NCBI GenBank assembly: GCA_001695595.3 | Contig: MBPM02000026.1 | Span: forward strand, 310,001-374,000 | Direction: 5' to 3' | DNA from: Plasmopara viticola | Lineage: Eukaryota > Oomycota > Peronosporomycetes > Peronosporales > Peronosporaceae | Length of the DNA: 64,000 nt | In this document: positions 55,954-64,000 of the stretch, one piece after another | How positions within the stretch are numbered: the stretch's first letter is position 1 | Layout of the letters: every line of letters starts with the position of its first letter | Notes under the pieces: model-generated | Databases searched by the model: none | The model's input: the letters and a program-made list of their open reading frames with translations, nothing else | What the model was told of the DNA's origin: nothing | Translations under genes and position numbers: made by a program

Positions 55954-58845
55954 ATGGACCAAGGTGTCGCAGTTGATCCTCGCGTAGCAGAGGAAGAAGT
56001 AGAGACTGACCTTGCAATAGTCGAAAGCGGAAATGAGCGAGAAGCAGGTGGAGCTGAAGAAGATCTGACGATGACGAAATATCACTTCGCATCAAAATCA
56101 GAGTCGCTGGCTTCACTTCTTGTAAGCATGACGGAAAAGGTCCAACAGGAGCGCAGCCAACGTGGAAAGGCAGAAAAACACAATCAAGCTCTGTTGCTGG
56201 AGTTGGATCATTTGCAGAAAGAGGTTTTGGCCCTGCGCGCTGCTTGTGCTGAGAGTGAGCAGAAAATTAGCTCAAAGTATACAGACATCAGCGAGGCCAC
56301 GGCCCCGGTCGTACGTGGTGATACAGAAGTAGGTGAGATTTGCTGGAAAGAATTGTTGGAATGTAAGAAAATGAAAGAGAAGGCTTTTGCAGAAGCCCAC
56401 CAATGGAAGATGCAAGTGATGGAGCTCAACGCGTGCATTTCCATGCAAGACGATGAATTAGCAGCCCTGCGCACGCGAGCAAACGAAAGACTTGCAGCTT
56501 TTGAGAAAAAAGAGGCCGAAGCGAAAGAGTTGCGCCACGAAAATCAAGTGCATGCACAGGAGTCGAAGTTACTGCATGACAACGTACAACACTTGACTGC
56601 TGAAATGAAAGAACGTGGCACGCATTTCAAAGCGATTGTAGAGAAATGGACCGATGCGCAAGGACAGCATGAATGTCGAGAGCGAGAGACCAGTAATCTT
56701 CGCGAACAACTTCAAGTTGCTCGTCAGCGTGCCGAAGTCCGAGAGCGCGAGTTAGAAGTATTGCGAGATGAACGAAAGGCTCTTCAGCAACAATTGAATC
56801 AACTTAAGGGCGCAGTGGCTGCCAAGACAGCCGAGTCGAAAGCATTTCAAACCTATGGAGCCAGCGCTCGCGAGCACTTGCAGTCTCAACAAGCTGCAAT
56901 CCAGCGTCACGCAGTGTATCGTCGAAAGGTGAATAACGTAGCGCGCAGTGCCATCGTGTCGTTGCATGGAGTACGAGCAACAGTGGCACAGACGCGAGCT
57001 CCACTTCTTTCAATGCAACAAGATTTTCGACAATTTATCGAAAAGCTTCGTACTCCTGTGACGACGCTTGTTGCCCGATCGTCTCGATACGCAAGGGCAG
57101 CCTATATCGAACATGCTCCATTGCGAACGGCTCTTCTCACTGCGGAACTTACCCGTCAACACCTACATGAGCAAGTATGGCGAGCCAGACGGGATGCGCT
57201 GGTTGTATGCCAGCTACAAAATGTACCCGACGTAATGTCGAAAAACACAAACGAGGTTGAAAAGTTAGTGCTTCGAGCCAATTACAGCAATGGAGAACTC
57301 TTTTTAAGGCAAACAGGTGGCGATCGTACTGGCAAGGAAGTCTTGGGTGTCAAATGTGACGCAATCTTTTCGGACCGAGCGCGTGACTGGGATCGGCACG
57401 AATCGATCACGCCACTTCTGCAGTCGGTACTTGATGGATGCAATGCCTGCGTCACAACTTTTGCAAATGCCTTACCTTTGCGAATTGGGGCAACGGTACA
57501 GCAAACAGTTCCCGAATTGCTCCTGCGCGAGTTGTTTGCAGCTATCGAAATGCACGGGAGTGATTCTCGCTTTCGTCGGGTTATTGTCACCATTAGCTTT
57601 CTGGCTGTTTTTAATGAGACTGTGTACGACTTGCTAGGACTTGAACGAACTGTGCTACTGCCGAAAAATGGTAACGCTTCTGCTGGTCAACAGATGGTGG
57701 TGCTTGAAGTACAAAATGCGGAGGAAGCTCTGATGGTACTCGTTAATGGCCGTGAGAATCTTGTCGACAAAAAAGTGCAACAATACGAATCAGCTCCCAT
57801 GCTGACTGCTTCACTAACTCACACGGTTGTGACGGTATGCTTGTCATACGAAAACCTTCTCACGGGCATAAAGCCGATCAAATCGAAGCTTCAGATAGTG
57901 GAGTTAGCGTTAGGGTCTGGTGACGGCGCAAAAGTTGCTGAACACCCATCGCTTCCATTGTCCGACACACTTGAAGAGGTAAAACAGCGAGTAGCTGTGG
58001 AAAATGGTGCAGATGCACTAGTGACAGCACTGGCGGAGGTACGGCTAAAGGATGTGGCGTTTGTGCGCTATCACAGCTCGAAACTTACTGTTCTCCTTCA
58101 AGACACCATCAAACCTGGTGCAAAGTTCCTTGCTTTAGTGGCTCTACCTTCCTCCTACTCAACATCTACTATCTCGAACGACATTAATCCCGCAGCTGTT
58201 GTACGCATCCTCCAGTTGATGCGCTCAGCCGTTGGAGACGCTGAAGATTCGCGCATAGCCCTTAGAAATAACAACCGTGATCGTTCACTCGAGGGTTTTA
58301 TGAATCGGTTGGCCCTGCAACAGTCACAACAGAATGGTGGTCTCACGCTTCCATTCTCTTCAATTGAGATGCAGGATCACGCTCGTCGTCGCGCGATTGC
58401 TGCGACTTCATGGAGTACTGAGCTTGAGAACTTGACCAAGAAATACGGTCAGGGAACGCTTGAATCTCTTATCGTAACACCACCAGCGATGTACTATCAC
58501 AAAGCTGATGACGATAATGATCAGCCCCACCATTTGACTACAGTCCACCCAATTTCCTTTCATCCTCCCCCCGTTCCAATAGACAACCGTCCCATATACC
58601 GCAAAGGATCAAAAAGTACGCGACGCCATTACGACCAATCAGCAGTCTCTGCAAAAAAAATGCTTCCGTCACGTGCAGTGCGTTCCGTTCGACTTGCGGC
58701 GACTGCAACAGCAACTACAGCAAGTGCGCCCTTGAGGGTTCAATCTATGGCCAAAAAATCGTTTAAAGTTCGTCGGGATACGGCATCTAGTGTCTTAAAA
58801 AAGGCCCATCGAACACTGCAGGGCAACCGCTTCCCTTTTCGTTAA
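55954..58845 (+). CDS. Kinesin-14-like protein with a degenerate, probably non-ATP-binding motor domain
   Basis: An intronless 963-aa protein starting at an ATG (MDQGVAVDPRVAEEEVE). Residues about 45-300 are a long coiled coil. About 460-770 aligns with a kinesin motor: a neck-like EQVWRARRDALVVCQLQNV before it, then SITPLLQSVLDGCNACV (about 482-500), VIVTISFLAVFNETVYDLL (about 543-562), SKLQIVELALGSGD (about 644), and YHSSKLTVLLQDTIKPGAKFL (about 706-726). The coiled coil preceding the motor is the C-terminal-motor (kinesin-14) order. The P-loop expected after CNACV (GQTGSGKT) reads TTFANALPLRIG, the switch I SSRSH motif is LTH only, and the switch II DLAGSE is ELALGSG. Nucleotide binding is therefore probably lost, as in yeast Vik1, which works as a partner of an active kinesin-14. 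The tail, about 860-963, is basic and Ala/Ser/Thr-rich. Confidence 0.85.
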   Translation: MDQGVAVDPRVAEEEVETDLAIVESGNEREAGGAEEDLTMTKYHFASKSESLASLLVSMTEKVQQERSQRGKAEKHNQALLLELDHLQKEVLALRAACAESEQKISSKYTDISEATAPVVRGDTEVGEICWKELLECKKMKEKAFAEAHQWKMQVMELNACISMQDDELAALRTRANERLAAFEKKEAEAKELRHENQVHAQESKLLHDNVQHLTAEMKERGTHFKAIVEKWTDAQGQHECRERETSNLREQLQVARQRAEVRERELEVLRDERKALQQQLNQLKGAVAAKTAESKAFQTYGASAREHLQSQQAAIQRHAVYRRKVNNVARSAIVSLHGVRATVAQTRAPLLSMQQDFRQFIEKLRTPVTTLVARSSRYARAAYIEHAPLRTALLTAELTRQHLHEQVWRARRDALVVCQLQNVPDVMSKNTNEVEKLVLRANYSNGELFLRQTGGDRTGKEVLGVKCDAIFSDRARDWDRHESITPLLQSVLDGCNACVTTFANALPLRIGATVQQTVPELLLRELFAAIEMHGSDSRFRRVIVTISFLAVFNETVYDLLGLERTVLLPKNGNASAGQQMVVLEVQNAEEALMVLVNGRENLVDKKVQQYESAPMLTASLTHTVVTVCLSYENLLTGIKPIKSKLQIVELALGSGDGAKVAEHPSLPLSDTLEEVKQRVAVENGADALVTALAEVRLKDVAFVRYHSSKLTVLLQDTIKPGAKFLALVALPSSYSTSTISNDINPAAVVRILQLMRSAVGDAEDSRIALRNNNRDRSLEGFMNRLALQQSQQNGGLTLPFSSIEMQDHARRRAIAATSWSTELENLTKKYGQGTLESLIVTPPAMYYHKADDDNDQPHHLTTVHPISFHPPPVPIDNRPIYRKGSKSTRRHYDQSAVSAKKMLPSRAVRSVRLAATATATTASAPLRVQSMAKKSFKVRRDTASSVLKKAHRTLQGNRFPFR

Positions 58846-58985
58846 AAGGTCAACTGCGTGACCAACATTCTTAGAAACAAAAATAAAGTGTCCCACACTA
58901 TTTCTTGAGCTCGTTCTCGTCTACGTGTTCGATCCCAGAAAGATACCGTCCAGTGCTCACCCTAACTTTCGTCGTCCCGCTCGCC

Positions 58986-61900
58986 ATGTCCACTCCTAGC
59001 GATGTTGAGATGCTTGAGCAGTTGCAGCAGCGTCTTAAGAGCGTGACTGCCGCCAAGGAGGCCAATGCAGCAGCAGGCAAGAAGCTGGACGAGAAGCTGC
59101 GCGTGGCGTTCAAGCACCCTCCGCGTCGCCCAAACATGTCGGTCGAGCGTCTCAAAGAAGAAATGGAGCGGAAAGAGTGGCATCGAAACACCACGTCGAT
59201 GGGATCGAGCGATGAGCGTGTTTTGCTACGCGAACTGCAGCAACTTAAGGAGAAATTAGCGCAGCAGGAAGCGTGCGAGGAGTTCCAAGCCATGATTGAT
59301 CGGATGCGGCAGGAACGGCAAGAGCGTTTTGAGCAACATAAACAGCATGACGCTACGCTATATCAGTTGCAGCAGGGAATTCGCAAGCTTACGCTTGCAG
59401 CACACTTGAAAACGTCGGTTGCGGCCTTTGTCACGATCAGCGTGACGGTCCCGGCTGACAAGATGGGCGCAGTGATTGGCAAGCAATTTAGTCACGTGCA
59501 CAAGCTGGAAAAAGAGCATTATGCGATTCTCGACGTGGATAACAAATCCAATGTCATTTCGATCACTAGTACTCCAGACCAGGTGCAAGCAGCCAAGGAG
59601 GCGATTGAGGACATAACGCTCGCTGCGACGCAATCGATTGGACTGCATCCTGATACTGTAAAGGTGTTGATGTTTCAACAAGCCAAACAGTTGCACGAGC
59701 TGGAGAAAAGTCTGAAGATCAAAGTCAATATTAACAAGACTGATGGCATTTTAATGGTCGAAACTTCGCCTGAAAAAAAGGCACAATTGGAAAAGACCAT
59801 TCAAGCTTTGACGGCTGGCAAAGTGGACATTTTGCTGTCGTCGGATATCGTTCCGAAGCTCATTGGTCGAAAAGGGGAGACAATTAACCAGCTAATGGAA
59901 GATACGGGAGCCCTTGTGGACATTGACAAGGTGACGAACAATGTGCGTCTGGTGGGTACGAAAGAGAATGTTGCGAGCGCAGAGAAATTTATTCGCGAGC
60001 TTATTAGTGAGCAGTCTCAGCGTGAAAAGACTTATACGCCGGAAGACAAAGAAGTGTTTACGGGGCCAGAGTTTTCCAAGTACAAATTTGCATTTTTCGC
60101 CGAGTTCTTGATGACTGACAAGGCGAAACAATTGCGTTTGTTGCGAACTGATGCGTTGGAAGCTCGTATTAAAGTATATAAGAAGGAAGGACGGATTCAC
60201 GTGATGGGTAACAAGAAGCAGATCGATGCGATGGAGGATGCACTTCGTGAACGTCTGAAAGAGTTTGAACATCATCATTGGGTGCGTGAAGTAACGGACA
60301 ATTACCTGCTGAGTCTAATTATTGGCAAGAAAGGAAGCAAGATCAAAGAGATTGAGAGCGAAGGCAAGGATAGCAACGTGCGCATTGATATTCAAGACAC
60401 GTTTGTCTGTGTCTTTGGTGACGACGAGGAAGCAATTAACGATGCAAAAACTAAGATCATGGAAATTGTGAATACAAATCAACGCTCTGTCTTTGTGACG
60501 TCGCGCTACTTGATCACTGTTTTAATGGCATCTAAGCGTGCAAAACTGTCGGAGATTGAAGCTAGTAGTGGCTGCAAGTTGCAACTGCCTCGGCAAGTGC
60601 ACGAAGGAGCGACTCGAAGCAATGAGAATGAGTCTGGTCAGATTAAAATTGCTCTCACGGGTACAATCGATTCGATCCAGATGGCGAAGAAACAGCTAGA
60701 GGAGCTGGAGGAAGCGCATCACGTTCGATATTTGCCGCTGGATGACGATGAAATTTCGACTGTGATTGGTAAGAAAGGGGAAACAGTGTCCGAGCTAGAG
60801 AACAAGAGTGGAGCCAAGGTTCGCGTGTTGCGAGGATCGGACGGCCAGCCTTCTGAACTGGAAATGATTGGCACTGATGAGCAATTGAAGAACGTAGAGA
60901 CAGCAGTCGATGAGCTTTTACAGACGCAGAACCGGCAAATTTTGCAACTGGATGCCTTTGCTACGGGTTGTTTGATCGGTAAGAAGGGTGAACGTATTAA
61001 GACGTTGCGTCTTGCTCATCCGGAAGCCACTTTGGATGCCTATACAAATCGCGGCCAGGTCCGTGTCAAGGCTGCATCCCCCGAAGCTCTCAAGGCGTGT
61101 GTCGACGACGTGCTGAAGACGTTGCAAGAAACCCATGTGATCGAAAGCGTCTACGTGCCTAAAGACCAGCAGAACGATGCAATTTTGCCGCGTGGCGCCG
61201 CTGTGACTAATTTTAAGACGCTTTTTGAGAACAATGAAGCAATTGCACTGCGTCTACACGAACTAGAAGCCGAAGGTGGCGGGGGCATGAAAGTGTCTAT
61301 CCAGGATGATGGAAAAGTGGCGAAGATCCGCGGTCCCGCAATGGGAATTGGCAAGATTAAAAAGTTTTTGGAAATGTTAGTGTCGTCAGACGCCCATTTT
61401 GTAGAGACTATTGCCTTACCTTCTATTGCATTTGCCACTGCGTTAGAGGTCAAAGGCGAAGCTGCCAAGCTCAACGAAAACGCGTTGCGGATTTGTAAGC
61501 AAACTGGATGCGAACTTCGCGTCAAGCGCTTACTAGTTCCTTCAAAAACAATTGAGGAAGGAATTGTTCGTATCGAAGGCAATAATGCTTCCAAAGTGTA
61601 CGAAGCCAAGACCGAGGTGGAGAACACGCTTCAATTCTATTATCCAGACTGTTTTCGGACGCTTAATAATCTCACACCGTCGATCGCGTCCCGTGTTTAC
61701 GAGCTTCTGCCAACTTTCCGCGGAAAGTACAACGTTGTGTTCTCGCTTCCTACAAAGACAAGCCTCAAGATTTTCACGGATTCAAAGACACACACACAGG
61801 AGATTACAAACGAACTGGAAATGAAAGTCGAAGCCTGGAGACAGCAGCAGATTGAATTGCCAATTTCTGGATGGCTTGTACCCATTTTGCTGGGCCGCAA

Positions 61901-62942
61901 TGGCGAGACTATCAAGAAGATTACCGCAAAAAGCAATGCTCGATTGGACTTGAGCTCCCCATCGCCTTCTGGCAATCGTCACGAGGACCGGATTCTCACT
62001 ATTAGCTCGAGAGATGACGAGGCGGTGAAGCTTGCAGCTGAAATGGTGGAGGAAATGCTTACAATTCACAAAAACAGGTCTTCGATTGTGGATGTAACTA
62101 AAGAAAAACTTGACATTGCTCTTTCTATCAAAAAGGACGCTGCGAAGGGCATTCAGTTTCACATAATTGATGGGGAAAAGAAGGGTAATCTGCAAGTTGT
62201 AATCTACGGTGAAGACCACGATGAACGTGAGCGATTAGTGGAAAAAATGGAACATTTTCTTGAGCTTTATATCGTAGAAGTCATTGCTCTGTCTCCAACC
62301 GTGTCTCCCGCGTCCGCGAATTCCATGATCGGATCGTTGATTGGCAAGAGCGGTGTTAAAATCCGCGATTTGCAAGCGCAGTTTCCGGACGTGATGATTG
62401 ATATCCGTCGTAATGATCACTCTGTCACGTTAAAGGGGCCATTTAAAGAAGTCCAAAAAGTTCGCATTGTTATCGATGACGAAATGCAAAAGTTGTTGCG
62501 TAATGAGGGAGAATTTCAACAGCGCCGCAACACTCGCTACCAACAAGAAGCGGAGATGCAGGCAGCCGAAGAAGAAAAGGTGAGCAACAGTCGTGACGGT
62601 CAAGCCATCGACGAAAACGCGCAACCAAATGTGGAGCAACAGCGACAGCACACAAAACGTGTGGGTCCCGTCGGCGGAACTCCAGGCATTGGAGAGGTGA
62701 AACTTACCAAGAACCAGCGGCGTCGCATGCGTAAGCGCGCCGAGAATGAAAAGTCGGATGTTCTTTCGATGCTGGTGGGTGACGGCCCGGTAACATCTTT
62801 AAGCACGACAAAGACGAGTGTGACCGTCAAGAATTTGAGTGATGGGGTCATTACTAGCTCTACTACTACCACGACCAGCTCGGAGAAGGAAAACGATGGT
62901 AAATATTACCACTCATCAAGTGGGTACTCGTTGCGCTTGTAA
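58986..62942 (+). CDS. Vigilin/Scp160-like multi-KH RNA-binding protein
   Basis: An intronless 1318-aa protein. I use the ATG at 58986 (MSTPSDVEMLEQLQQRLKS); the frame is open further 5' only from a TTG. Residues 1-130 are a charged helical region. Then come repeated KH domains, with GxxG loops visible at about residues 165 (GKQF), 293 (GRKG), 446 (GKKG), 594 (GKKG), 664 (GKKG), 968 (GRNG) and 1119 (GKSG). Between these lie further KH-like repeats without a clear GxxG (for example around VFVTSRYLITVLMASKRAKL and FVETIALPSIAFATALEVKG). The C-terminal tail is Gln-rich, then basic (TKNQRRRMRKRAENEKSD), then Ser/Thr-rich. Multi-KH proteins of this type bind many mRNAs and associate with ribosomes and the ER in fungi and animals. 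It lies 140 bp downstream of the kinesin-like gene on the same strand. Confidence 0.93.
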   Translation: MSTPSDVEMLEQLQQRLKSVTAAKEANAAAGKKLDEKLRVAFKHPPRRPNMSVERLKEEMERKEWHRNTTSMGSSDERVLLRELQQLKEKLAQQEACEEFQAMIDRMRQERQERFEQHKQHDATLYQLQQGIRKLTLAAHLKTSVAAFVTISVTVPADKMGAVIGKQFSHVHKLEKEHYAILDVDNKSNVISITSTPDQVQAAKEAIEDITLAATQSIGLHPDTVKVLMFQQAKQLHELEKSLKIKVNINKTDGILMVETSPEKKAQLEKTIQALTAGKVDILLSSDIVPKLIGRKGETINQLMEDTGALVDIDKVTNNVRLVGTKENVASAEKFIRELISEQSQREKTYTPEDKEVFTGPEFSKYKFAFFAEFLMTDKAKQLRLLRTDALEARIKVYKKEGRIHVMGNKKQIDAMEDALRERLKEFEHHHWVREVTDNYLLSLIIGKKGSKIKEIESEGKDSNVRIDIQDTFVCVFGDDEEAINDAKTKIMEIVNTNQRSVFVTSRYLITVLMASKRAKLSEIEASSGCKLQLPRQVHEGATRSNENESGQIKIALTGTIDSIQMAKKQLEELEEAHHVRYLPLDDDEISTVIGKKGETVSELENKSGAKVRVLRGSDGQPSELEMIGTDEQLKNVETAVDELLQTQNRQILQLDAFATGCLIGKKGERIKTLRLAHPEATLDAYTNRGQVRVKAASPEALKACVDDVLKTLQETHVIESVYVPKDQQNDAILPRGAAVTNFKTLFENNEAIALRLHELEAEGGGGMKVSIQDDGKVAKIRGPAMGIGKIKKFLEMLVSSDAHFVETIALPSIAFATALEVKGEAAKLNENALRICKQTGCELRVKRLLVPSKTIEEGIVRIEGNNASKVYEAKTEVENTLQFYYPDCFRTLNNLTPSIASRVYELLPTFRGKYNVVFSLPTKTSLKIFTDSKTHTQEITNELEMKVEAWRQQQIELPISGWLVPILLGRNGETIKKITAKSNARLDLSSPSPSGNRHEDRILTISSRDDEAVKLAAEMVEEMLTIHKNRSSIVDVTKEKLDIALSIKKDAAKGIQFHIIDGEKKGNLQVVIYGEDHDERERLVEKMEHFLELYIVEVIALSPTVSPASANSMIGSLIGKSGVKIRDLQAQFPDVMIDIRRNDHSVTLKGPFKEVQKVRIVIDDEMQKLLRNEGEFQQRRNTRYQQEAEMQAAEEEKVSNSRDGQAIDENAQPNVEQQRQHTKRVGPVGGTPGIGEVKLTKNQRRRMRKRAENEKSDVLSMLVGDGPVTSLSTTKTSVTVKNLSDGVITSSTTTTTSSEKENDGKYYHSSSGYSLRL

Positions 62943-64000
62943 GTAACTCAGCAATTGTGGATGCTTTGGCCTTGCAAGTGAAAGATTGGTGTCACTTTGG
63001 CATGTTTAGACAAAATATAAAATGAAAATTACTAAATATTCTATCAATAAGTATTGCAATCATGGAATGCACGGCAAATTGATTGCTAGTTTTATCATGT
63101 TATTGTTTTGCAATCTGGTTATATTATACAATAAGATATTGGAGAACGATCGTGGTACATTATATTGTGATTTGATTCTAGAATTCAATAAAATATTGTA
63201 CAACGAGGGTCGTGGTGGAATGTATTGTGGATGACGACGACTTCGACAAAGAGGACATACTATTCAGAAGAGAATATGAAGATTCTGACAATAAAGTTAA
63301 AGACACTGAACCCACGCGGCTGGCAATGAAAAATTATCTAAATTCAGCAAAAGTCGTGTGAGGAGGAGGAGTCAAGACAACTTAACGACGTATTGAGCGC
63401 ACCATTGCAAGCGCAAGAACGCGCATCTCATTGTTTGGGTTAAAAAGGTGTTTTTACAAATTTATGAGCAGCTACGCGAGCATATGGACCAATTCGGTAC
63501 TGACCGGATGACTTATTGCGGTGAAAAAGCAGACGAATTTCTACCAATGGTCAAAGAACCCGAGTGAAGTGTCTTATGTTCTTGTCGAGTTGTGCAACAA
63601 AATGCGCGGTGAGGTAATTAATAATTTGGTTGCTCGAAGTTTGGTGAAAAAGATCAAGAGAACGTGATTACTGTATACAGCTTTTAATAAAACCGGTTAG
63701 CATTTGTGTGCCAACTTTGTTGAGTGTTCCCTGATCGGTTAATTATACAAGATCGTTATGCTTGGAATGACATTAATTGTACCCGTAATCGACAGGTCTT
63801 GCACTAGCCGTTGAAGATTTGACAACTGACTTTTGAACTTTTATAATTAATGTCTATAGGTAAGACTGCAAACAACGGGTTGAACGCACTTCGCTCCGTG
63901 ATGGTCACTTAAGACATGACGAAAAAACATGTACTCCATGGTCTTTTACAACCACGTTTCCGTACACGTTACGCGAAAGGTGGTCACTTATGATCCTTTG
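62943..64000. other. 3' flank of the multi-KH gene; no further gene recognised
   Basis: The first part is presumably the 3' untranslated region. The 70-codon A+T-rich frame at 63022-63234 has no domain. The next stretch (63220-63360) reads VVECIVDDDDFDKEDILF in one frame, which looks peptide-like and could be the start of a decayed transposase, but no family motif supports it. Confidence 0.45.

Noticed and set aside
63022..63360. Small A+T-rich frame and an acidic peptide after the multi-KH gene
   Set aside because: No family motif and immediate stops; could be a transposase relic but nothing supports it.

Overview
The window looks like a repeat-rich nuclear segment from a filamentous oomycete (Phytophthora or downy-mildew type); the species cannot be named from sequence alone. 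The reasons are long, nearly all intronless genes, one short 71-bp GTAAGT...CTGCAG intron, very tight gene packing in one block, and wide gene-free stretches full of decayed Ty1/copia, Ty3/gypsy, Helitron and DDE-transposon remnants. The protein families present (UBR-box ubiquitin ligase, long-chain acyl-CoA synthetase, multi-KH RNA-binding protein, kinesin-like protein) are eukaryotic. No bacterial operons, CRISPR arrays, rRNA or convincing tRNA genes were seen, and no RXLR, Crinkler or NLP effector could be supported.

Layout. 1-8.3 kb: gene-free. It holds a Ty3/gypsy RNase H remnant (about 1.9-2.26 kb), a decayed second copy of the coiled-coil gene found 6 kb downstream (about 2.6-3.3 kb), and a broken Ty1/copia pol (5.6-7.5 kb). 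8.39-10.36 kb: intact 656-aa coiled-coil protein (+). 10.4-19.98 kb: no intact gene; one 157-bp tandem duplication. 19.98-21.98 kb: long-chain acyl-CoA synthetase (-). 22.53-23.33 kb: a transposon made almost wholly of long inverted repeats. 23.3-29.9 kb: no intact gene; a frameshifted Helitron/PIF1 helicase fragment. 29.9-37.0 kb: very large UBR-family E3 ubiquitin ligase (-). 38.32-39.41 kb: a second member of the inverted-repeat transposon family, carrying a captured coiled-coil gene fragment. 39.4-54.2 kb: no intact gene; a 344-bp tandem duplication, a pogo-like DDE transposase remnant and copia remnants.

54.27-62.94 kb is a dense island of four genes: a membrane-anchored Tudor-like protein (+), a small spliced protein (-), a kinesin-14-like protein whose motor homology domain has lost its nucleotide-binding motifs (+), and a vigilin-like multi-KH RNA-binding protein (+). 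The first two converge with a 63-bp gap, the second and third share a 166-bp divergent promoter region, and the third and fourth are separated by 140 bp. The rest of the window, to 64 kb, shows no recognisable gene.

The genes do not form one pathway; they are housekeeping and cytoskeletal functions in islands between repeats. The observations most worth following are the putative non-ATP-binding kinesin, the pair of inverted-repeat transposons (one a gene-capturing Pack-type element), and the decayed duplicate of the coiled-coil gene.
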